Assembly (NCBI RefSeq): GCF_002502735.1
Contig: NZ_DAQC01000005.1
Coordinates: 83,427 to 147,426 of the forward strand
From: Methanoregula sp. UBA64
GTDB lineage: Archaea > Halobacteriota > Methanomicrobia > Methanomicrobiales > Methanospirillaceae
Direction of reading: 5' to 3'
DNA: 64,000 nucleotides
The notes beneath the pieces are model-generated. The model had not been told where the DNA came from. It did no database searches and worked only from the letters and a program-made list of their open reading frames with translations. Below, in pieces: positions 1-8,030 of this stretch. The stretch's first letter is position 1. Each line of letters begins with the position of its first letter. A program made the position numbers and the translations under genes.

Positions 1-227
1 TCCTTGACAAAGATATGGGCCGGGTCCATCTTGCGGACTTCGGCGATGATACGGTCAACCTCCTCCTCCTTTCCCATGATGACAAGGCCAAAACAGTTCT
101 CCTTTACCATCACGCCTTTTGCTACCTCGTACGCCCGGATGGCGACATCCGACGGGGTAACATTGTAGGACTCCACCACCACGTACCGGGTCACGGTCCC
201 GACATTTGCCGGGGTGTATTCGGTCAT
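1..227 (-). CDS. Methanogenesis marker protein 6 (Mmp6), 5' part only
   Basis: About 75 N-terminal residues are present and the gene runs off the left edge. The ATG at 225-227 overlaps the Mmp3 stop codon (ATGA), so the two are translationally coupled. The segment carries VTPSDVAIRAYE, VMVKENCFGLVI and DPAHIFVK, which I recognise as the Mmp6 (DUF2102) pattern. This small protein is restricted to methanogens and its gene sits with other markers around the Mcr-assembly genes. Its molecular role is not known to me; context implies a part in assembling or activating methyl-coenzyme M reductase. The missing C-terminus should carry the rest of the family signature. Confidence 0.8.
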   Translation of the reverse strand, partial: MTEYTPANVGTVTRYVVVESYNVTPSDVAIRAYEVAKGVMVKENCFGLVIMGKEEEVDRIIAEVRKMDPAHIFVK

Positions 228-1750
228 CTCTTCACCTCGCGGATGTACACCGTCTGCCGCTCCTTTACTTTTTTGAGTTTCTCCGTATCGATCACGTGCC
301 CGATAATATTTGTGCCTTCGAACGGCTCCGAGGTCGGCCCGAACTCGCGGCTCGCCGTGAGCCGGACGCCCACGAGACCGGCGCCTTTCCGGGAATCGTT
401 GGTGATCGCAAGCGCCGCTGCCGGTGCTTCCTCCACGGGACAGTTCTCGGGATAGATCTTTACCGTGGTCGGGACCCTGGGCTTAAAGAGGAAGACATCG
501 TCGAAGACAAAGAAGGCCGGCATCATGCCGGCGTCGTGTTCGGCAAGGCCGGTGATGCGCCGGAAGACCTCGCAGCTCTGGGGAGCATGCGCATCGTCGA
601 GCACGATATCGATCACGTTTGCGACCGGTGCGGTCTTAATCGTCGCAGTCCGGCCGGCAAGGACATCGAGCGTGGTTCCCGGTTCCTGGGAGACCACGAT
701 CCGGTCGGGGCTGTCGGTGTCGATGGCAAGGGTAATTCCCCGCTCTTCTGCCACCTTCTTTGCCTCGGGAACCGGCATTCCGAGGAGATCGATCCGGGCC
801 GGGACAACCGCGGTACAGAGCAGGTCGCCCTCTTTTGCGAGTTTTACCAGTTCGATCCCGTGGACAACCTGCCCGACCACGCTGTGTGCCGGGCCGCTCG
901 GGACATCTGCCCGGTAGATATAGATCCCGCCGACCGAGGGGCCTCCCGTGCGTACGGTAACAGAGCCCTCCCGCCGCGGGTGCACGTACTGGGACGGGAC
1001 TTCTGTCCCGAGCAGTTTCTGGTCGAGAATATGGGTGCTCGTTGCCCGACCGACGTTAAACCGGCCCCCTTCGAGGGCGATGAGCAGGTGTTCGACGCTT
1101 TCTGCTGCCCCGGTCGCCACCTCTTTTTCTGTGTATCCCTGCGCTACGATCCTGACCCGGGTCACCACGAGCATCCCGTCTTCGAGCACGAGCGAGGGAT
1201 CGGTCGTGGTAAACGAGCGGCTCGTGTCTGCCCAGGAAATGACCTGCTCGATCTTTGTCACCCGGTCGCCGGTTGCCCAGCGGTCGAGCACGCCCCGGCC
1301 GCTCACCACCCGGGCAACAACGCCACCGGTTGTGTCGGCGCCGTGGTCGGCAAGGTGGCGGCTCTTTGCAAAGATGAGGTACGAACGCTTCGGGTCGTAT
1401 CCCCCGCAGCCGAGGATCACGTCGCCCCGCTCGTAGAGGTGCGGTTTCCTGTCCGGCCCAATCCCGGAGGCAAACGGCCCGAACGCGGCCGCGTACCGGT
1501 CCTCCCAGTGGAGAACCAGGCTGTCTGCGATCCCGGCGCGATCGAAGATGTCCTCGCCGGCCCCGGTGAGTTCGAGCGTGATCTCGCCCGCAGTGGTCGT
1601 GACCGCGATGCTCCCGGTCTTCTCCTGCTCTTTTGTGGCCGGCCGGATCACGGCAACGCTGCAACCGGCGGGAAATCCTCCCGTGAGATCGCCAAGCGTG
1701 CTCCCCTCTTCAACTTCGCGAAGTTCCCCGTCGAGGTGAACGCGGATCAT
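224..1750 (-). CDS. Methanogenesis marker protein 3 (Mmp3), cyclophilin-like domain
   Basis: A 508-aa protein of the methanogen-only Mmp3 (UPF0288) family. The N-terminal ~60 residues look like a small beta-grasp unit. Residues of about 255-345 resemble a cyclophilin-type fold (GGIYIYRADVP followed by VVGQVVHGIELV). This is why the family is often labelled putative peptidyl-prolyl isomerase, although activity is not established. It begins 11 nt after the AtwA stop and overlaps Mmp6 by ATGA, so atwA-mmp3-mmp6 form one operon. Families with this neighbourhood are linked to maturation of methyl-coenzyme M reductase; a chaperone-like role here is inference. Confidence 0.9.
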   Translation of the reverse strand: MIRVHLDGELREVEEGSTLGDLTGGFPAGCSVAVIRPATKEQEKTGSIAVTTTAGEITLELTGAGEDIFDRAGIADSLVLHWEDRYAAAFGPFASGIGPDRKPHLYERGDVILGCGGYDPKRSYLIFAKSRHLADHGADTTGGVVARVVSGRGVLDRWATGDRVTKIEQVISWADTSRSFTTTDPSLVLEDGMLVVTRVRIVAQGYTEKEVATGAAESVEHLLIALEGGRFNVGRATSTHILDQKLLGTEVPSQYVHPRREGSVTVRTGGPSVGGIYIYRADVPSGPAHSVVGQVVHGIELVKLAKEGDLLCTAVVPARIDLLGMPVPEAKKVAEERGITLAIDTDSPDRIVVSQEPGTTLDVLAGRTATIKTAPVANVIDIVLDDAHAPQSCEVFRRITGLAEHDAGMMPAFFVFDDVFLFKPRVPTTVKIYPENCPVEEAPAAALAITNDSRKGAGLVGVRLTASREFGPTSEPFEGTNIIGHVIDTEKLKKVKERQTVYIREVKR

Positions 1751-1761
1751 AAAAACCCTTT

Positions 1762-3378
1762 TTATGCCTGCGGGGCCTGGCTCATGACCTTGCGCTCGTC
1801 ATCGGTCAGGTGTGCAAGCACATCGGCGGTCTTTCCCATCTCGACGATCTTGCCGCCCCGCATGAGCGCGATCCGGTCGCAGATGTCGCGGACGAACTCC
1901 ATGTCGTGCGAGACCACGATGAACGTCTCGTCGATATCGTCCCGGGAGTGCATGATCGAGTGCTTCACGTCGATCTTCGTGATCGGGTCCATGGTCCCGG
2001 TCGGCTCGTCGAGGATCACGATCTTGGGTTCCCGGATCAGGACCTGTGCGAGCGCGACCCGGTGCCGCTCACCCTCCGAGAGCTGCCCCGGCATCCGGTC
2101 GAGAATATCCTTACTCTTTTCCTCCGAGAACCCCGCCATCTTTAAGGTAATGATCGCTTTTCTCATTGCGAGCTCCTTGGGGAACTCTAACCCGATCGCA
2201 TCGGTTAAGTTGTCGAGCACGGTCCGGTGGGGATAGAGGTCGTACTCCTGGTGCAGCAGGCCGATGTACTCCTTTGCCCGGCCCCGCTGATCGATCCCGG
2301 GTTTGGTCATATCGATCCATTCGTCGCCGATCCTGACATTGATCTCGCCGCTTGTCGGCTCGATCAGGCCGGCGATGATCCGCGAGAGCGTGGTCTTGCC
2401 GGCGCCGCTTTTCCCTATGATCCCGAAGATCTCCTTGGTGTAGACATCGAAGGTCACGCCGTTAACCGCACGCACGACCCCGCGGTCGACCGAGATATAG
2501 CGCTTGGTGAGATCGCGGGCGGCAACGATCTTCTCGCCCGTCTCGGTATGTTCGAAGGTCTCGGTGTCGTCGCAGCCTTTCATGAACTCGCCGATGACAT
2601 CGTTTGGCGTCCCGATCTTTGCGATCGAACCGTCCACGAGGAGGAGGGCTCGGCTTGCCACGTCTTCGATCACCTGCGAGAAGTGGGAGGTTACGACCAT
2701 GCCCATATTGTTTGCCGCTGCCGCATCCTTGAGCATCGAGTGGACGATCTTTGCGGTACCCGGGTCGAGTGTCCCGGTCGGCTCGTCGGCAAAGAGTAAA
2801 AAAGGCTCCTTTGCGAGCTGCCGGGCGAGAACCACCCGCTGTTTTTCCCCGCCCGAAAGATCGCGGGCGATATGCATCATCCGGTGGGAGAGCCGGACCT
2901 GGTCGATGAGGTCGGCTGCCCGGTTGATCGCCTTGTCCTGCGGGTAGTTGATATCGTCGAGCGAGTGCAGGACGTTCTCGATGACCCGGTCGTCGCCGTA
3001 CAGGGCGAACGTCCGCTGGAACATGATCGCGGTCCGGCGCATCACCCGGCGCTTGAGCGCCTCGTCTTTTTCGTTCCAGAGGTCCACATCGATGGGTTCG
3101 AGTTTTGCACCGCAGTGCGGGCAGGGTTTCCCGGCGGAACTTGCAACATCCATGTAGTCGCATGAAGGACAGGCCGATACATGGTAGACGATCTTCCCGC
3201 TGGTCGGGGGCTGTTCCACGCCCCGCATCAGGTGCATGAGGACTGTCTTCCCGGCCCCGCTCCGTCCGATGATCCCGAGGATCTCGCCTTCGTGGATCTC
3301 AAAGGATATGTTTCTTAGGGCATGTGTGCCGTCGAAATCCATGCAGATGTTCTCGACCGTGATCAGTGGAGCCTTCAT
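1762..3378 (-). CDS. atwA: Methyl-coenzyme M reductase activation component A2 (AtwA), twin ABC ATPase
   Basis: A 538-aa soluble protein with two ABC ATPase domains and no membrane segment. Domain 1 has Walker A GRSGAGKT at 38-45, signature LSGGE at 174-178 and Walker B LLFADEP at 194-200. Domain 2 has GKSGAGKT at 322-329, signature LSEGE at 433-437 and IVILDEP at 453-459. Domain 1 carries an insertion with two CxxC pairs (Cys70/73 and Cys86/89), probably a zinc knuckle typical of AtwA. The family uses ATP for reductive activation of the nickel cofactor F430 in Mcr. It is the first gene of the atwA-mmp3-mmp6 operon, with a TATA-like element 40-50 nt upstream of its start. Confidence 0.95.
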   Translation of the reverse strand: MKAPLITVENICMDFDGTHALRNISFEIHEGEILGIIGRSGAGKTVLMHLMRGVEQPPTSGKIVYHVSACPSCDYMDVASSAGKPCPHCGAKLEPIDVDLWNEKDEALKRRVMRRTAIMFQRTFALYGDDRVIENVLHSLDDINYPQDKAINRAADLIDQVRLSHRMMHIARDLSGGEKQRVVLARQLAKEPFLLFADEPTGTLDPGTAKIVHSMLKDAAAANNMGMVVTSHFSQVIEDVASRALLLVDGSIAKIGTPNDVIGEFMKGCDDTETFEHTETGEKIVAARDLTKRYISVDRGVVRAVNGVTFDVYTKEIFGIIGKSGAGKTTLSRIIAGLIEPTSGEINVRIGDEWIDMTKPGIDQRGRAKEYIGLLHQEYDLYPHRTVLDNLTDAIGLEFPKELAMRKAIITLKMAGFSEEKSKDILDRMPGQLSEGERHRVALAQVLIREPKIVILDEPTGTMDPITKIDVKHSIMHSRDDIDETFIVVSHDMEFVRDICDRIALMRGGKIVEMGKTADVLAHLTDDERKVMSQAPQA

Positions 3379-3417
3379 AATTCCCTTGTATCTAATGTAG
3401 AACAGGTGGCATATTAC

Positions 3418-3427
3418 TTTTTATATG
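3418..3427 (-). promoter_or_regulatory. TATA-like promoter of the atwA-mmp3-mmp6 operon
   Basis: Read on the minus strand, the 62-nt gap between the HAD gene and atwA contains CATATAAAAA, about 40-50 nt before the atwA ATG. The spacing fits an archaeal promoter with a short 5' leader. It suggests the marker operon can be transcribed separately from the upstream HAD gene. Confidence 0.5.
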
Positions 3428-3440
3428 CTGCCGGTCATCG

Positions 3441-4271
3441 TCACGATCGGGAAGTAGCGGGCCGCTGTACAAGGTTCCGGACAATCGGCAAAACTTCCCC
3501 GACTTCCTTGACCACGAAATCCGCCGCACGGAAGAGTTTTTCGGGGCGTTCGCCGGCCTGCTGGACGGTGAGGATCGCGGTGTCTGCTGCCTTAAACGCA
3601 CAGATATCGTTGATCCCGTCGCCGACCATCACGACATGGTCGTATTCGTCTTTGAGGTCGGTGACGATCTGGGCCTTGACGGTCGGTGTCGCGACCCCGT
3701 ACACCCGGTCCCGCGGGATGCCGAGGTGGTCGGCCATGATCTCCAGTTTTGTCGAGCGGTCTCCGGAGGCGATGAACGTGGGCACACCCATGGTATGAAG
3801 GGCGGTAATCGTCTCCTTTGCGCCGTCAAAAGGCCAGCCCCCGGCAGTGATGGCAAACTCGATCGACCGGCTTGCCATGTTGAGGATGGCACCGGAGTTG
3901 AGCGTGAGCGTGGACTCGTCCTTGCAGATCCGCCAGACGTCCCGGATGCATTCCTGGAGATCGCCGACTTTCGTGACCCGGTCCGAATAGAGCATCCGGC
4001 TGATCTCGTCGGCGGTGGTGATCTTCCGCGTGCAGCTGATCCCAAAACCGATCTCGTTTTTTGTGAGGTACTCCGAGAGAAGTTCGTCTTTTTCTGTGGA
4101 TATCAGGTGCTTTGAGTGGACAGGGAGCACGATGAGCACCCGGTCGGGGCTTGCAAACGTGAGCGTGGTCGTCTCGACTCCCGGCATAAGTACCTGGCGT
4201 GCAACATCCTTTGCTACCCGGTAGGTGGAAAGGAGCGTACCGGCACTGTCAAAGACCACAGCGACTGTCAT
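3441..4271 (-). CDS. Soluble P-type-ATPase-like HAD phosphatase
   Basis: A 276-aa HAD-superfamily hydrolase without membrane helices. Motif I is DSAGT (nucleophile Asp8), matching the P-type ATPase pattern DxxGT and lacking the second Asp of ordinary HAD phosphatases. Motif II is around SGD at 169-171, motif III is probably Lys199, and motif IV is GDGIND at 217-222. Such stand-alone catalytic cores occur in methanogens; the substrate is unknown. The gene lies 62 nt upstream of atwA on the same strand and is divergent from ribose-1,5-bisphosphate isomerase. Proximity to Mcr-activation genes makes a metal-related or activation role conceivable, but nothing in the sequence proves it. Confidence 0.85.
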   Translation of the reverse strand: MTVAVVFDSAGTLLSTYRVAKDVARQVLMPGVETTTLTFASPDRVLIVLPVHSKHLISTEKDELLSEYLTKNEIGFGISCTRKITTADEISRMLYSDRVTKVGDLQECIRDVWRICKDESTLTLNSGAILNMASRSIEFAITAGGWPFDGAKETITALHTMGVPTFIASGDRSTKLEIMADHLGIPRDRVYGVATPTVKAQIVTDLKDEYDHVVMVGDGINDICAFKAADTAILTVQQAGERPEKLFRAADFVVKEVGEVLPIVRNLVQRPATSRS

Positions 4272-4341
4272 GAATTATCCCCGGGAAGAAGGTCTATGTA
4301 GCATCCCCGCGGTACTGGATAAGTAGAGGCGGCGTTCACTC

Positions 4342-5304
4342 ATGATCGTATCTGAAACGGCAGACAAGATAAAGCGCATGGAAATCCGGGGAGCGGGCCG
4401 GATCGCCCGGGCGGCAGCAGAAGCCCTGCGGGACGGTGCCCTTGCATCCCGGGCAGTAACCACCGAAGCGTTCCGGCAGGAGATGGACATGGCGGCGGCA
4501 ACGCTCCTTTCCACCCGCCCGACCGCGGTCTCGCTCCCGAATGCCGTCCACATGGTGATGGCCGGGATCGAAAAGCACCTGACCGTGGACGAGGCAAAGG
4601 CCGGCCTTGTGACCCGGGCCGACGAGTTTATCCGGTCCTCGCAGCATGCGGTGGAACGGATCGCCGGGTTTGGTTCCCGCCATATCCGTGACGGCGATAC
4701 GATCCTGACGCACTGCAATTCCGAGGTCGCCCTTGGCTGCATCATTGCGGCGCATAAGGAAGGAAAGGAGATCGAGGTCTTTGCCACTGAAGTCCGGCCG
4801 CGGAACCAGGGGCTCATCACGATAAAAACCTTAAACGACGCCGGGATCAAGACAAACTTCATCGTGGACTCGGCGGTCCGGTCGTTCATCCACGATGTCG
4901 ATCTCGTGGTGGTCGGGGCTGATGCAGTGACCGTGAACGGTGCGGTGGTCAACAAGATCGGAACCTCGCAGGTGGCCCATGCGGCTGTGGAAGCACGGGT
5001 GAACGTGATGGTCGCGGCCGAGACCTACAAGTTTGCGCCCCGCACGATCCTTGGCGAGCTCATCAAAATCGAGGAGCGGGCGGGCAGCGAAGTCCTGCCG
5101 GACGAGATCGCAAAAACCCTCCCAAATGTCACGGTCCGGAACCCGGCATTCGATGTGACGCCGGCGGAGTATATCGACCTGATCGTGACCGAGAAGGGTG
5201 CGATCCCGCCGCAGATGGCGTACGTGATCATCCGGGATTACCTGGGCTGGGAGATCGGGGAGTTTGGCGATCCGCTCATGACCGGCGGGCTCAACAACGA
5301 ATAA
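4342..5304 (+). CDS. Ribose-1,5-bisphosphate isomerase (eIF2B-like family)
   Basis: A 320-aa protein of the eIF-2B alpha/beta/delta superfamily. Residues matching the catalytic Cys and Asp of archaeal ribose-1,5-bisphosphate isomerases are seen: Cys125 in THCNSE and Asp194 in VGADAV. The enzyme converts ribose-1,5-bisphosphate to ribulose-1,5-bisphosphate in the archaeal AMP/nucleoside salvage route that feeds form III RuBisCO. AMP phosphorylase and RuBisCO are not in this window. Length is normal. The alternative, methylthioribose-1-phosphate isomerase, is less likely because the motif context matches the archaeal isomerase. It is divergent from the HAD gene with a 70-nt gap. Confidence 0.88.
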   Translation: MIVSETADKIKRMEIRGAGRIARAAAEALRDGALASRAVTTEAFRQEMDMAAATLLSTRPTAVSLPNAVHMVMAGIEKHLTVDEAKAGLVTRADEFIRSSQHAVERIAGFGSRHIRDGDTILTHCNSEVALGCIIAAHKEGKEIEVFATEVRPRNQGLITIKTLNDAGIKTNFIVDSAVRSFIHDVDLVVVGADAVTVNGAVVNKIGTSQVAHAAVEARVNVMVAAETYKFAPRTILGELIKIEERAGSEVLPDEIAKTLPNVTVRNPAFDVTPAEYIDLIVTEKGAIPPQMAYVIIRDYLGWEIGEFGDPLMTGGLNNE

Positions 5305-5405
5305 CCCCGCCTTTTGTACCGTGCCGATGCGTTTATTGAATACGAATATCAGATGAGTACGGGAGAATCCGGGCCGGCATGTTACCGCGGCCGGAGGAAC
5401 TATCC

Positions 5406-6230
5406 ATGGAAATACCTTTTACCAAACTGCACGGGAACGGCAACGATTTCGTGCTGATCGATGAATATAACGGAACGGTCATTCCCGACGAGATGAAAGG
5501 GCAGTTTGCGGCCCTGTACTGCGACCGCCGCTTCGGGATTGGCGCGGACGGCATTCTCTTCCTTTCAAAGCCGACAAAGACCGCCGATATCCGGATGCGG
5601 ATCTTCCAGCCCGACGAGAGCGAGGCCGAGATGTGCGGGAACGGGATCCGCTGCCTTGCAAAGTACGCGTACGATGCGGGGTACGTCAGGGAAACCTGTA
5701 CGGTCCAGACAGAGACCGGGGTACTCCCGGTCACCCTGCGGTACGCAAAGGAGGAATTTTTTGCAACGATCGGGATGGGCGAGCCGAAGTTTATCCGAAA
5801 CGAGATCCCGGCGACCGGCAACGGCGAGTACTGCGAGAAGATCGGGGAATTTACGGTCTTTGCAGCAAACACCGGCGTACCGCACGCGGTGGTCCTTGTC
5901 GATGTTGTGGACGGCGTCGACATAGCCGTGGCAGCGCCGCCGATCCGGCATCACAGGACGTTCCTGCACGGGGCAAACGTGAACTTCGTGCAGAAGACCG
6001 GTGACGACTCGATCCGGATCCGCACGTTCGAGCGCGGGGTCGAAGACGAGACGCTCTCCTGCGGTACCGGGGCAACGGCATCCGCGGCTATCGTGCACCA
6101 CCTCGGGTACATGAAGGGCCCGGTCAAAGTCGATACCAAGGGCGGGCCCCTGACGATCTCTTTTGGCCCGGACGGGGCAAAGATGGAAGGGCCGGCGGCA
6201 ACGGTGTTCTCCGGTTCCATCCCGTTTTGA
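5406..6230 (+). CDS. dapF: Diaminopimelate epimerase
   Basis: A 274-aa enzyme interconverting LL- and meso-diaminopimelate in lysine biosynthesis. Both catalytic cysteines are present: Cys77 in EMCGNGIRC and Cys219 in LSCGTGATA. The N-terminus FTKLHGNGNDF is the classical family start. An in-frame ATG exists 9 codons upstream, but the ATG at 5406 is chosen because GGAGGAAC precedes it at good spacing and the protein then starts like other DapF. It stands alone here, about 100 nt after the isomerase gene and before a repeat-rich intergenic region. Confidence 0.95.
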   Translation: MEIPFTKLHGNGNDFVLIDEYNGTVIPDEMKGQFAALYCDRRFGIGADGILFLSKPTKTADIRMRIFQPDESEAEMCGNGIRCLAKYAYDAGYVRETCTVQTETGVLPVTLRYAKEEFFATIGMGEPKFIRNEIPATGNGEYCEKIGEFTVFAANTGVPHAVVLVDVVDGVDIAVAAPPIRHHRTFLHGANVNFVQKTGDDSIRIRTFERGVEDETLSCGTGATASAAIVHHLGYMKGPVKVDTKGGPLTISFGPDGAKMEGPAATVFSGSIPF

Positions 6231-6239
6231 TCTTTTTAC

Positions 6240-6862
6240 CCGATTTACCTGTGGCACCTTTTCCGGGAGCTCTCCCGTACCAAAGCGACGGTATGTCATG
6301 AGGTGTCGGCTCTCCGACGGAGAGCCGGAAAAGGGTGGTACCTTAAAACCGGGTTCCAGTGGAAATTGTGTCCATGCCCATAGAAATTACTGATTTAATC
6401 GCATATTTTCAAAAAATAACCGTTTTAATCAGGATTAGACCGTGCAATTTAGCGGGCTTCCTGTGGCCGGGTTTTTGGGATCGATGGAATGGTCATCTGA
6501 GCCTGAGATCGGCCGTCCGGTGGCCTCTGTGGGCCGTTTTCCGGATCCACGTCGGAGAAATTGTTTTGAGAGGGGGATCCTGGTAGTGGGAGACGCTCCT
6601 GGGGGCTGTCGCCCCCGCCGCTATGGCATCCCCCGCTTAGCGATAGCTCTGTATTACCTGTATTCTTGGCAGCTCCCCGTACAGGTACGTCAGAGTGTAT
6701 CGCTCGCGCCGTGAGTCCCCTCGGGGGCAGGGATAGCGCGAAGGAGGCCGGATGTTTTTGGAAATATGCGGCAGCGTCAACAACTATTTTGCAAAAGACT
6801 AAAAATCCCAACAAATTTTTTCCGGATAAGGCCGGTAAACTTTTTTGAAAAGTCCCGCAACG
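6240..6862 (+). repeat. Dispersed structured repeat R1, copy a (long form)
   Basis: The 645-nt gap between dapF and the radical SAM gene holds no credible gene. It aligns over about 500 nt with the reverse complement of 33160-33660 and, in its right half, with 54040-54395 and 59615-59795. Shared landmarks in order are a GGCTCTCC/GGAGAGCC hairpin near 6308-6326, a block near 6440-6520 almost identical to copy b, hairpin GGGGGC-TGTC-GCCCCC at 6601-6616, and a long stem around TATTACCTG/CAGGTA at 6640-6703. A CCCCTCGGGG stem follows near 6718-6728, and an AAACTTTT/GAAAAGT stem near 6838-6858 is shared with copy c. No transposase ORF is visible. Confidence 0.8.
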
Positions 6863-6875
6863 CTGCCGGCCTTTT

Positions 6876-7961
6876 TCACGAAAACCCGGCAAGCGTTGCC
6901 TGCCGGATCGTCCCGTGTGCAAACGCAAGGTAGGGCATGGCCCGCCTCAGGTACGCCGGGGGGATGCCGAGATCCTGCGGCTGCCGGATCGGATGGCGTT
7001 CCCGTACTTCGACGATCGCCCGGGCGGTGACCGGGCCGATGCCCGGCACCCGGATGAGCTCTTCGTACGGGGCAGAAGCCGGGTCGACCGGGCCGAGGTC
7101 CCGTGCAAGGAGGGCTTTGGGGTCGGCATTCGCGAGCATCCCCTCTTCCACGAGCGGGGCGAGTTCTTTTTTCGTGTACCCGTATTCCCGAAAGAGCGTA
7201 TCTACCTGGTACCAGCGGTGCGCCCGCCACGGCGGCGTGCCGGCCTTTTCTGCAAACCGGGTGCCGGGCAGGGGCTGGAACGCGGAATAGTAGACCCGGG
7301 CCGGCTGCACGGTATCGTAGAGATCCGTCATGCAGGAGAAGATCTCTGCATCGGTCTCGCCCGCAGCCCCGACCACAAGCTGGGTCGTGTGCCGGCCGGG
7401 AGCCTCGGCGGCGATCCAGTCCAGGCGTTTTTTAATGTCCTCGTGATAGTCCTTGATCCCCGAGATCGCTCGGAGCCGGCTGGCCCCTGTCGATTCCGCG
7501 TTCAGGCTGATCCGGTTTGCGTACCGGGCAGCTTCGGCAATATCGGACCGCCCGGCCCCGGGCAGGATCTTGAGGTGGAGGTAGCCGTCGTACCCTTCCG
7601 CCCGGAGGATCCGGGCCGTCCCGACCATATCCGCCATCGTCCCTTCGGCATCCTCCGGGATGCCGGAGGAGAGAAAGAGGCCGTTTACCGTGTCGGCCCG
7701 GTACAGGTCAAGGAAGATCCCGGCAAGTTCCCGCGGGGCAAAACCTACCCGCTCGCGGCAGGTCCGGACCGAGCAGTAGGCGCAGTCGTACGAGCAGTTC
7801 CCGTGGAGCAGGACCTTGAGCATCCGGCTGCACCCGTACGCCCGCGGGTTGTACGTAATACAGGCCCGGGAATCGAGCACCTGCAGGCACTCGCCGGGCA
7901 TACAGATATCGTGCCGGCTCTGCGCTGAAAGGAGGGCCAGTTTTTCGGGAGCGCCGGGCAT
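6876..7961 (-). CDS. Radical SAM protein with C-terminal helix-hairpin-helix (putative DNA modification/repair)
   Basis: A 361-aa protein. The radical SAM [4Fe-4S] motif CX3CX2C is at Cys56, Cys60 and Cys63, with extra cysteines before it (Cys20, 25, 34, 44) and after it. A helix-hairpin-helix DNA-binding element (LIRVPGIGPVTARAI) lies near residues 304-318. This architecture matches the family annotated as putative DNA modification/repair radical SAM protein, whose reaction has not been defined to my knowledge. It is downstream of the multi-PAS gene on the same strand with a gap of about 70 nt. Function beyond the fold is inference. Confidence 0.88.
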   Translation of the reverse strand: MPGAPEKLALLSAQSRHDICMPGECLQVLDSRACITYNPRAYGCSRMLKVLLHGNCSYDCAYCSVRTCRERVGFAPRELAGIFLDLYRADTVNGLFLSSGIPEDAEGTMADMVGTARILRAEGYDGYLHLKILPGAGRSDIAEAARYANRISLNAESTGASRLRAISGIKDYHEDIKKRLDWIAAEAPGRHTTQLVVGAAGETDAEIFSCMTDLYDTVQPARVYYSAFQPLPGTRFAEKAGTPPWRAHRWYQVDTLFREYGYTKKELAPLVEEGMLANADPKALLARDLGPVDPASAPYEELIRVPGIGPVTARAIVEVRERHPIRQPQDLGIPPAYLRRAMPYLAFAHGTIRQATLAGFS

Positions 7962-8030
7962 AGGATCCGGTCAGGACCCGGCAGGGTATTAAACGGGGGG
8001 CAGAGGGGGTGAAAGTGATGCAGGGCCCGG

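Noticed and set aside
206..2236. 676-codon plus-strand frame opposite mmp3 and atwA
   Set aside because: It is the GC-rich antisense shadow of two well-supported genes; composition (Arg/Gly/Pro/His-rich) is typical of such shadows.
6240..6862. Insertion sequence
   Set aside because: No transposase frame exists in any of the four copies and no clear terminal inverted repeats or target duplications were seen, so the region is called a repeat of unknown type instead.
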